A DNA stretch of 64,000 nt from DASZWJ01 sp963813895 (GTDB taxonomy: Bacteria; Pseudomonadota; Gammaproteobacteria; JAURND01). Below, piece by piece: positions 37,544 to 45,156 of this stretch. The notes beneath the pieces are model-generated. The model was not told the DNA's origin, did no database searches, and saw nothing but the letters and a program-made list of their open reading frames with translations. Position numbers and translations under genes: made by a program. How positions within the stretch are numbered: position 1 is the first letter of the stretch; every line of letters starts with the position of its first letter. Location: positions 806,001-870,000 of the forward strand of contig CAWFAS010000001.1 in NCBI GenBank assembly GCA_963813895.1. Reading direction: 5' to 3'.

Positions 37544-37945
37544 ATGAAAAAAATTGCTGAAAATCTCTGTCCCTGCGGCAGCGGTAAAATTTATGACAGC
37601 TGTTGTAGTGATTATATTTCCGGGCGGCTTATTCCGCAGACGGCAGAAGCCTTAATGCGTTCAAGATATACAGCATATACCCAGGCAAACATTTCCTATA
37701 TCCAAGCCACAATGCGAGAAACGGCGCTGGAAAATTTTAATCCGGCAGCGGCGGAACAGTGGGCCAAGGCGGCAAGATGGAAATGGTTACGAGTAATAAG
37801 AGCCTTCCCACATGCAAGTGATGAGCAATATTCTTACGTTGAATTCCTCGCGTATTATATCTTACATGGCACCCCGCAAAAAATAGCTGAAGTCAGTGAA
37901 TTTAAGAAAATAGGCGAGAGGTGGTTTTATATTCGGGGAGTGTAA
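37544..37945 (+). CDS. YchJ-like SEC-C motif protein (UPF0225)
   Basis: 133 residues. The N-terminal zinc-binding SEC-C type motif is CPCGSG...YDSCC (C9, C11, C20, C21). The rest (about 30-130) is the YchJ NTF2-like domain with LMRSRYTAYTQANISYIQAT and WLRVIRAF. The function of YchJ is not established. It begins 11 bases after the Sel1 gene on the same strand, so they may be co-transcribed, but it looks like a core-type gene beside the island. Confidence 0.88.
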   Translation: MKKIAENLCPCGSGKIYDSCCSDYISGRLIPQTAEALMRSRYTAYTQANISYIQATMRETALENFNPAAAEQWAKAARWKWLRVIRAFPHASDEQYSYVEFLAYYILHGTPQKIAEVSEFKKIGERWFYIRGV

Positions 37946-38388
37946 AGAGTTATTTTAGATAATTCATTAGAACCGGCGTAATTAGATTTATACATAAATT
38001 TGGTTCTAGCACCGTAATCCCCCCCCCCTCTACCGCGAACATGCTTAGAGCTTCATTCCATAGAAAACTCCTCTTGTTAATTATGTACCGCTGTGTACGC
38101 AACAACAAAAAGATTTTCTTTTGTCAAAATCAACCCTATAATTCGATCACCCCTTATTCAGCTGGAAATATCTTCAAAGACGTTCTTGTGGCTATCCAGC
38201 ACTTCGTAACTTTCTCCCTTCTCCCGCTTGCGGGAGAAGGGTTGGGGATGAGGGTGCATGGGAAATTGTGACAGAGATAAATGAACTTTTTGTAGCAGAT
38301 TAGCTTTATGTTTATGTGCAGTGATTTTGTCTGGGGCTTGGGGACTTATTCATTGTGCCAGTCAGCAGGAAATCGCCTAGGAAAATCC
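37946..38388. other. Intergenic region with a half copy of repeat family B
   Basis: Contains TTTCTCCCTTCTCCCGCTTG...GATGAGGGTGC at 38211-38262, the left half of the family B palindrome without its partner arm, and a run of ten or more C near 38020. I see no gene. Confidence 0.6.
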
Positions 38389-39225
38389 CTATAAAATAAT
38401 ACAATTATTTTGAGAAACTTTGTCATCAACAGGGTGATCAACTATTTTTTGGGTTGGTTTGGGAATGCCAAGGTAATATTGCCAAATGCAGGGGTATAAA
38501 ACTTTAGGCAGTATCTGTAATTCCTCCATACATACCATAAAAGCCAACTCTGACTTTTTAAGAAGCTCTCTATGTTCTTGGAAAATTAGAGAGATCTTTT
38601 TTTTATTTTTTTTACTTTCTATATCTTCATCTTCTTTATCTATTTCCTGGCACAGATTCCAGGGGGTTTTATAATTATAGAGCAATGAATTCTAAATGGG
38701 GGCGTAGGCGCCTTCATTATAAATAGATGGGAGCCCACAATGATGAAATAGGGGCGGAGGCGCTTTGTTTTTAAGGTCGGGTAAATCTTGATCGGCGCCA
38801 TAAGTCAATAATAATTTGACCATATCTTCCCGCATGGAAGTAATCGCTACGTGCAAGGCACTTTCTCCTGACCCATTCTGAACGTTGGGATCGGCCTCAT
38901 TTTCAAGCAGGATTTGCAGAATATCGAATTTGGCTTTTCTAGCCGCCAGAATCAATGGGGTTTCTTTAGGAAAACGGGTGTTTTTTAGATTAACATTAAC
39001 AACAGGTTTGTTTTTTAAAAATAAAGAAACCAATTCAGAATTTCCAGTTTGTACCGCGATAAACAATGGGCTGTATCCCAAATGATTAGGTTCATTGATG
39101 TTTTCACAAGTAAGTAGTTCTTGAAGGATGTTAGTTAAATTTTTTTCTTTCGGTTTCACTGTAGAGAGTTGATTGCATAATGGATCGTTCGGCATTGATG
39201 TTACGACCTCTTCCCAGAATTCCAT
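38389..39225 (-). pseudogene. Ankyrin-repeat protein split by an in-frame amber codon, with a C-terminal CaaX-like end
   Basis: From the ATG at 39225 the frame runs 177 codons to TAG (38692-38694), then continues in the same frame for 100 more codons to TAG at 38389. The first part has about three ankyrin repeats (NHLGYSPLFIAVQTGNSELV; KETPLILAARKAKFDILQIL; GESALHVAITSMREDMVKLL). The second part reads on as a helical tail and ends SQNNCIIL. CIIL fits a CaaX prenylation box, a signal used by some Legionella ankyrin effectors for lipidation by the host. Either a nonsense mutation truncated an effector, or low-level read-through yields the full form. The upstream part alone could still make a 177-residue protein. 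Confidence 0.7.
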
Positions 39226-39302
39226 ACCATACCTCGTTTATTTGTTGTAATAAAATAAATAATGATACTAGGCAATTCAAATGTCAAGACGTGGAGTAAG
39301 AC

Positions 39303-39344
39303 GCCGAGTAAGCCCGTCGCATTACTGCGACGGGCTTACTCGGC
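39303..39344. repeat. Perfect hairpin
   Basis: GCCGAGTAAGCCCGTCGCA and its exact complement around the loop TTAC (19-bp stem). It lies between the ankyrin gene and a hydrolase remnant whose frame stops inside it. The neighbouring TTGACCCC resembles the end of the inverted repeat at 58122-58213. Confidence 0.8.
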
Positions 39345-39449
39345 AGTAAGACTTGACCCCTTTTGGGCCCACAATCTTATTAATGCTGTAATTGCTTCTG
39401 GCCTTTCAATCGATAACAGATGTCCGCATTCTTCGATAATAGTTAATTT
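39336..39449 (-). pseudogene. C-terminal fragment of an alpha/beta hydrolase
   Basis: The minus-strand frame from 39449 reads KLTIIEECGHLLSIERPEAI, then TALIRLWAQ, the usual end of an alpha/beta hydrolase with the catalytic-histidine motif (CGHL...ERPEA). The start side is cut by the end of the family D element; the stop lies in the hairpin. About 37 codons remain. Confidence 0.6.
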
Positions 39450-39620
39450 ATACCCGTTCCACTTAGGATTTCGGTGTTAGAGTAGTCCAGCTTGTGCTGA
39501 GATTTATGAAGTACCTCCTGTACTTCACCCTTCGGGCCGCTGTCGCGTTCAAATTTGTTCCTACAAATTTGTGTTCGATCTGATTGAGTAAAAACGTGAT
39601 TAAAGAAAGCCGATACCTAA

Positions 39621-40914
39621 GGAGCTGTGTAAAAATAACTTATCTTTCTTGAAGCGATGAGCTATCATTCATGAATGGATGAAAATATAAGAAATTTAAG
39701 AAAAAAATTATCTGGGATATTGCCACTTCTTGATGAAAGACATCGTCGCTTATTGGTTGGAGCTGAGGCATTATCTCTTGGGTACGGTGGAATAAAAATT
39801 TTATCTGACATCACTGGAATGACTTGTGTAACGATTCGCCGAGGTATTGAAGAGCTAAAAAAAAGAGATAATAAATTTGAAGGCATACGAATTAAAGGTG
39901 GCGGTAGGAAAAAAATATCAGATCAAGAGCCTAAAATTAAAAAAATAATTCAAGATATGATAGAGCCAGATACGCGAGGCGACCCTGAGTCACCATTGCG
40001 ATGGACTTCTAAAAGTGTCAGGAACATCACAGATTTTCTGCAAGAAAAAGGATACGCTGTAAGTCATAATACTGTCGCATCAATCTTACATGATCTTGAA
40101 TACAGTTTACAAGGAAACAGGAAAACAAAGGAAGGAAATAATCATCCTGATAGAGATAGTCAATTTAAGTTTATAAATGAGTTTGTTAAAAAATTTCTTA
40201 GGGCAAAAGATCCTGTTATTTCAGTAGATACAAAAAAGAAAGAGTTGGTTGGAAATTATAAAAATGCCGGAAAAGAGTGGAGAGGAAAGGGTTCGCCAGA
40301 GAAGGTTAATGGGCATGATTTCCCTGATCCAAAAGTTCCAAAAGCAGTGCCATATGGAGTTTACGATATTACCAATAACTCAGGTTGGGTTAATGTTGGA
40401 ATCAGCGCCGATACGGCAGAGTTTGCTGTTGAAAGCATTCAATATTGGTGGAAAAAAATTGGCAAAGAAAATTATAAAAAATCAAAGAAGCTTTTGATTT
40501 GTGCTGATGCAGGCGGGAGCAATAGCTATCGATCACGTTTATGGAAAAAGAAAATACAGGAATTTTGTAATATAGAAAAAATCGAAGTATCCGTTTGTCA
40601 TTTTCCACCAGGAACAAGCAAATGGAATAAAATAGAACATCGATTATTTTCATTTATTAGCATTAACTGGAGAGGTAAGCCACTTTTAACGTATCAAACA
40701 ATTATTAATTTAATAACTGCGACTAAAACAAAAACAGGATTAACTGTACAGGCAAGATTGCATAAAAAAAATTACAAAAAAGGAATTAAAGTTTCAAAGG
40801 AGGAAATGGAAAAAATAAATATCCACAAAAATAAATTTCATGGTGAATGGAATTACACGATAAAACCGACAAAATAATTATTTAAAGAAAGATAAGTTAT
40901 TTTTACACAGCTCC
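39621..40914 (+). mobile_element. ISAzo13-family insertion sequence
   Basis: Perfect 30-bp inverted ends (39621-39650 and 40885-40914), beginning GGAGCTGTGTAAAAATAACT, flanked by TAA on both sides (39618-39620 and 40915-40917). Total 1294 bp with one transposase gene. The element is complete and may be active. Its ends resemble those of the MITEs at 18441-18729 and 25001-25181. Confidence 0.88.
39675..40877 (+). CDS. ISAzo13-family transposase
   Basis: 400 residues. An N-terminal helix-turn-helix region (about 35-65; DITGMTCVTIRRGIEELKKR) is followed by a DDE domain with D185 (ISVDTKKKE), D278 (ICADAGGSNSYR) and E321 (KWNKIEHRLF). The stretch VDTKKKELVGNYKNAGKEW is characteristic of the ISAzo13 group (Rhodopirellula-type DDE transposases). 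Intact, with no frameshift. AT-rich, lysine-rich codon use differs from the core genes, suggesting recent arrival. Confidence 0.92.
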   Translation: MDENIRNLRKKLSGILPLLDERHRRLLVGAEALSLGYGGIKILSDITGMTCVTIRRGIEELKKRDNKFEGIRIKGGGRKKISDQEPKIKKIIQDMIEPDTRGDPESPLRWTSKSVRNITDFLQEKGYAVSHNTVASILHDLEYSLQGNRKTKEGNNHPDRDSQFKFINEFVKKFLRAKDPVISVDTKKKELVGNYKNAGKEWRGKGSPEKVNGHDFPDPKVPKAVPYGVYDITNNSGWVNVGISADTAEFAVESIQYWWKKIGKENYKKSKKLLICADAGGSNSYRSRLWKKKIQEFCNIEKIEVSVCHFPPGTSKWNKIEHRLFSFISINWRGKPLLTYQTIINLITATKTKTGLTVQARLHKKNYKKGIKVSKEEMEKINIHKNKFHGEWNYTIKPTK

Positions 40915-41250
40915 TAAGCTGAATCCCGTGGGACAGGAATAGTCGACTTGTCGTCCCGGCAGGAAGCCGGGACGACTATGTCGGTTATTCTTATTTCGAG
41001 TTTTTACGATTGATTCGGGACTCCTGTCCCTCACCCTTCGGGCGGCTTGCGCCGTCCAAATTTGCTTTCCTGCAAATTTGTGAAGATCGGACAAAGATTA
41101 GTGCAAGATGGGCTGCTCTAACACCGAAATTCTAAGTGGAACGGGTATAGTGTCAGATTAAGTTGAAACGGATATAAATAAGACAATCAATTTTCTCCAT
41201 ACAGCTCTTAATTTCGGGGGTAGATTTGGGGGTATCTGTACGTGCGACCT

Positions 41251-44166
41251 TCAAACACAAATCCAATTTTTGTCCAGTGCGGGGCGTTCATCAACGCTAG
41301 TCACTTTATTAGACTTATCTAAGCTAATGGAATTTGAAGCAGTTTCGTTTAATATGGGTGGTAGCTGCCATAAACGGTCCCTCCCCGTTTGTCTAACACT
41401 GGGAATAGATTTTTGAGTCAGTCGACTAATCCACTTCTTTAATTCATCAGCGAATGTTTTTTCTAACCCTTTTTCTGACGTTGAATGGCTTGATGGGAAA
41501 GGGTTTACACTTTGTGTTTGAATCTCACTTCCCAGATTAGTAATTAAAGTGTTTAGATCCGTGAAAGAATTACCCATGCTGTTACAAACCTTGTTTAGAG
41601 CCTCTTTCATTTTTTTAACGCCTATTCTTCCTCTAGTCATTAAACTTAAAAGAAGTTGAGATGTGAATTGATATTTTAGCAGCTTGGGAAGATGTTTTTT
41701 AATCAACTTCAGATTGCGAGACCCACCGTCGTGAGAAACCATTTGCACAATCTGATCAGCATCAAAGCCCAAGGCCTTTAAGGCATCAAAATTCTCCTTA
41801 ACGGCCGCCAGATTGCGAGATCCACCATTATGAGAGACCATTTCCACAACCTGATCAGCATTAAAGCCCAAGGCCTTTAAGGCATCAAAATTCTCCTTAA
41901 CGGCCGCCAGATTGCGAGCCCCCCCGCCATGAGAGACCACTCGCACAACCTGAGCAGCATTAAAGCGCAAGGCCAGTAAAGACTCCAAATTCTCCTTAAT
42001 GGCCACTAGATTGAGAGACCCACCGTCATGAGAGACCATTCGCACAACCTGGGCAGCATTAAAGCCCAAGGCCTGTAAAGCCTCCAGATTTTCCTTAAGA
42101 GCCACCAAATTGCGAGATCCCCCCTTATGAGAGACCATTTGCACAACCTGAGCGGCATTAAAATGCAAGGCCTTTAAGGCATCAAAATTCTCCATAACGG
42201 CCGCCAGATTGCGAGATCCACCATTATGAGAGACCATTTGTATAATCTGAGCAGCATTAAAGCGCAAGGCCTGTAAAGGCTCCAGATTCTCCTTAACGGC
42301 CGCCAGATTGCGAGCCCCACCGACATGAGAAACCATTCGCACAACCTGATCAGTATTAAAGTCCAAGGCCTGTAAGTCATCAAGATATTTCTTAACGGCC
42401 TCCAGATTGAGAGATCCACCAATATGAGAGACCATTTGCACGACCTGATCAGCATCAAAGCCGTTGGCCAGGAAGTCCTCAAAATTTTCTATAACGGCCT
42501 TTAGATTGTTAGACCCACCGCCATGAGAGACCATTCTCACAATCTGAGCAATCTTAAAGTGCTTCTTTAAGGCATCAAAATTCTCTATAACGGCCTTTAG
42601 ATTGTTAGACCCACCGCTACGAGAGACCATTCGTACAATCTGAGCAGCATTGAAGCCCAACTTCTGTAAGGCCTCAAAATTCTCTATAACGGCCTTTAGA
42701 TTTTTAGACCCCCCGTCATGAGAGACCATTGGCACAATTTGAGCAGCATTGAAGCCCAACTTCTGTAAGGCCTCAAAATTCTCCTTAACGGCCATCAGAT
42801 TGCGAGCCCCCCCGATATGAGAGAGCATTCGTAAAATGTCTTTTTTACTAAAAATTCGACTAAGCGTTGGGTAATATGTACTATATGCCTTAATCTTTTC
42901 CTTACCTCCAGGTTGATGCTTGAATTTTTTTAGCTCGGGAAATTTCTTTAAAATCGAATTTTCTTCATCCTGTGAATTGGGAATAAACGCGGGTTGTATA
43001 TTGACCTCTCTTTTTGCATCCTTGCTTTCCGGATAGGAAGAAGCTGAAGACAAGTTGGAATCTGTACGAACCAACAGACTATCTGCAAATAAAATATTAG
43101 CTGGGTCATTAATAGAAAATGAAGTAGTAGTGAATGAGGGCCATCCATTTTCTCCACAAAACGTGGGTGGAAAATCTATATGGCTTGAAGAACTCGCCTC
43201 GCTATTAGGGATTTGCCAAAGTGATGGTACGCTTGAAAAGTTTGTCTGGTTTTTTGCATCTTCGCTCTCAGCGTATGGAATAGGATGACTAAAGGATGGG
43301 ATAGGATCAAAAATTTGAAAGGATGGATCTAGCATTGATGAGCTCATCGAGCTAGAGGAACCTGATAAAAATGAGTTAGAAGCTGTATGAAGTCCCTTTA
43401 ACCAATTATCATAAAGTATACTATCTGACTCATTGATAGTAGGCGCGGGAGAGGGGGGGCAAATGGAAGAAAAACTCTCGCTTGCTTCACAAAAGCTAGT
43501 TAGAAAACCTATAAGGTTTAAATTATTATACATTATAGTGGGGGACTTCCGTATAGTTTCCAGAATACTCTTGCGACAGAAGTTAGAAACTAACATTCCC
43601 AAGATTAAAATCGGAGGGGGCTTGTACTGGAGTAATTCATTTTGATATCGATTCAATAAACCAAAAACTTGCGGATTTTGAATATGGCTGTGTAATCGTG
43701 CTAATTCTCTTTCGTCGTAACCCAGACTTTCTAACCATAGCTGATGGCCCTCAACAGCCATCTGCCAATGGACAGAGGTTTGAGCCACGTTCAAAGATAC
43801 TTCTAATCTATTGCTCCTTTCGCCAGGATTTATTGAAAAAGATTTTTTTTCTTCTAGTACCCGCTGCCTTTTTTTCTTTGGTTGCTTTTTGTTTTGAGAT
43901 GAGAGGGCAGTTTGTGTTTTCTTTTTCTGTTTAGGTGCTTGTTTTTTTTCAGCGCGGGAGAAGCTGTTGTGTTCGGGAACAGAGGGGTAGCTGCCCCTAG
44001 GAAATATAGGATTTAAATCTTCATTTGTCAGCGTGAGTGATGGAATTTCCTTTTCCTCCCATATAGGTGTTTGGGGCATTCCATGCAGGAAGGTTGTTGG
44101 GCTAGTATCAAGAAGCTCTGTTTCTGATCGATAAAGAAATGAATTGGTCTCTTTCCTTTTTTGCAT
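41251..44166 (-). CDS. TAL-effector-like repeat protein (putative DNA-binding nuclear effector)
   Basis: 971 residues. Residues 439-833 are twelve tandem repeats of 33 residues (the third has 32), typified by FNAAQVVRMVSHDGGS and then NLAAVKENF and an ALKALG-like end. Within this frame positions 12-13 vary: HI, HD, RS, HG, HI, HV, HN, HK, HD, HG, HN, HD. TAL effector repeats have the same length, the same Q5-V6-V7...S11-x-x-G14-G15 core and the same variable pair at 12-13, each repeat reading one base. A degenerate repeat precedes the array (HQPGGKEKIKAYSTYYPTL, about 414-434) and another follows (FTSQLLLSLMTRGRIGV), like the cap repeats of TALEs. Residues 74-102 hold two basic clusters (KKQAPKQKKK and KKQPKKKRQR) resembling a bipartite nuclear localisation signal. 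The rest of the N-terminus is Ser-rich and the 138-residue tail is unrecognised. There is no signal peptide or membrane segment. The gene is bracketed by family D elements. The family call is strong; DNA binding and nuclear action are inferred. Confidence 0.85.
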   Translation of the reverse strand: MQKRKETNSFLYRSETELLDTSPTTFLHGMPQTPIWEEKEIPSLTLTNEDLNPIFPRGSYPSVPEHNSFSRAEKKQAPKQKKKTQTALSSQNKKQPKKKRQRVLEEKKSFSINPGERSNRLEVSLNVAQTSVHWQMAVEGHQLWLESLGYDERELARLHSHIQNPQVFGLLNRYQNELLQYKPPPILILGMLVSNFCRKSILETIRKSPTIMYNNLNLIGFLTSFCEASESFSSICPPSPAPTINESDSILYDNWLKGLHTASNSFLSGSSSSMSSSMLDPSFQIFDPIPSFSHPIPYAESEDAKNQTNFSSVPSLWQIPNSEASSSSHIDFPPTFCGENGWPSFTTTSFSINDPANILFADSLLVRTDSNLSSASSYPESKDAKREVNIQPAFIPNSQDEENSILKKFPELKKFKHQPGGKEKIKAYSTYYPTLSRIFSKKDILRMLSHIGGARNLMAVKENFEALQKLGFNAAQIVPMVSHDGGSKNLKAVIENFEALQKLGFNAAQIVRMVSRSGGSNNLKAVIENFDALKKHFKIAQIVRMVSHGGGSNNLKAVIENFEDFLANGFDADQVVQMVSHIGGSLNLEAVKKYLDDLQALDFNTDQVVRMVSHVGGARNLAAVKENLEPLQALRFNAAQIIQMVSHNGGSRNLAAVMENFDALKALHFNAAQVVQMVSHKGGSRNLVALKENLEALQALGFNAAQVVRMVSHDGGSLNLVAIKENLESLLALRFNAAQVVRVVSHGGGARNLAAVKENFDALKALGFNADQVVEMVSHNGGSRNLAAVKENFDALKALGFDADQIVQMVSHDGGSRNLKLIKKHLPKLLKYQFTSQLLLSLMTRGRIGVKKMKEALNKVCNSMGNSFTDLNTLITNLGSEIQTQSVNPFPSSHSTSEKGLEKTFADELKKWISRLTQKSIPSVRQTGRDRLWQLPPILNETASNSISLDKSNKVTSVDERPALDKNWICV
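41668..42852 (-). repeat. Twelve 96-99-bp tandem repeats coding for the TALE-like array
   Basis: The phenylalanine codon starting each unit recurs at 42850, then at 99-base steps (one 96-base unit) down to 41764. Neighbouring units share long identical stretches at DNA level, especially the last five (for example GCCGCCAGATTGCGAG), indicating recent duplication or gene conversion, while the codons for positions 12-13 differ. Confidence 0.92.
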
Positions 44167-44273
44167 AACGCTGTTCTCTTTTTAGATTTTGAGGTATAAG
44201 GCATTGAGAAATATAGTATATCTTGCCAAAAGGAAAATGTCCCCTTTGAGAGATCTATTAAGATTAATGGAAC

Positions 44274-44520
44274 TTACATTCCATTTTCGGAATACCCTAG
44301 AATTTTAGCCATTTCTGCGGCTTTTTGTGGGCTTACTTCTTTGCGATTATGTAAATTGCTCTATAAGCTTTACTCAAGCGATTGATCTTTGACCTTTCCG
44401 TTTTCCTTTTAGTGGCTCATCATGGTAGGATTTAATTTTTCTGGACTCCATCACGCCTTCTGTTTCAACCAAATCGATCCATATTTTAAGCTTATCAACA
44501 ATGTAGGAAGGAACTTTCAT
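44274..44520 (-). pseudogene. Broken higBA-type toxin-antitoxin locus
   Basis: From the ATG at 44520 the frame reads MKVPSYIVDKLKIWIDLVET and later YHDEPLKGKRKGQRSI, the typical start and core of HigB (RelE-fold) toxins. It then meets TGA at about 44374; shifting frame by one base restores RLSKAYRAIY, the next conserved toxin segment, so a single-base deletion is likely. A last piece, EVSPQKAAEMAKILGYSENG before TAA at 44274, resembles the helix-turn-helix of the HigA antitoxin. Both genes are thus remnants. Confidence 0.6.
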
Positions 44521-44556
44521 TAAGTTTCCTTCCAGCCTTCGCCTGCTCGTATACAC

Positions 44557-44941
44557 TATACCCGTTCCACTTAGGATTTCGGTGTTAGAGTAGTCCAGCT
44601 TGTGCTGAGATTTATGAAGTACATCCTGTACTTCACCCTTCGGGCCGCTGTCGCATTCAAATTTGTTCCTACAAATTTGTGTTCGATCTGATTGAGTAAA
44701 AACGTGATGTTAGAAAGCCAACACCCCGCGGGACAGGAATAGTCGACTTGTCGTCCCGGCAGGAAGCCGGGATCCAGTTCACAGGATGTGAAAGTTTCGC
44801 TTCCTGCGCCCTGGATCCCGGCTTCCTGCTGGGACGACTATGTCGGTTATTCTTATTTCGAGTTTTTACGATTGAAGATCGGACAAAGATTAGTGCAAGA
44901 TGGGCTGCTCTAACACCGAAATCTCAACTGTATCGAGTATA
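44557..44941. mobile_element. MITE family D, copy 3
   Basis: The left end TATACCCGTTCCACTTAGGA is standard; the right end is diverged (ATCTCAACTGTATCGAGTAT). Inside are the GTACTTCACCCTTCGGGCCG module and a full REP core (44750-44838). It lies just upstream (on the minus strand) of the higBA remnant and the TALE-like gene. Confidence 0.85.
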
Positions 44942-45156
44942 GTAGAAAGTTCCACTAATTTTGCTGATTTGGGCTGTGCGGATACAGAGTCCCGTCTATG
45001 CAGCGCCCCTGGGTAAGGGTCATTCTTTAATATTAGCCATCACGCACATAATAATTTGGATAGGTTGTTCATAAAACTTTAAGATAGATCGTTTAGAATA
45101 ATTTAATCTGCATAATTATATTTTTTTTAGCTGTTAAATCTGGAGGAACTACGCGC

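Larger units (their letters stand above)
39449..41149. mobile_element. MITE family D, copy 2, interrupted by the ISAzo13 element
   Basis: The left end TATACCCGTTCCACTTAGGA and complementary right end ending GTATA enclose the 1.3-kb ISAzo13 copy. Between ends and IS are family D internal parts: the GTACTTCACCCTTCGGGCCG module on the left, and a collapsed REP core (40950-40976) and a CCTGTCCCTCACCCTTCGGG module on the right. Removing the IS and one TAA gives a layout close to copy 3 at 44557-44941. Confidence 0.8.

Noticed and set aside
41668..42852. Direct repeats of about 99 bp resembling a CRISPR or satellite array
   Set aside because: The repeats are contiguous, in frame, protein-coding and vary at fixed codons. 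There are no unique spacers and no cas genes.
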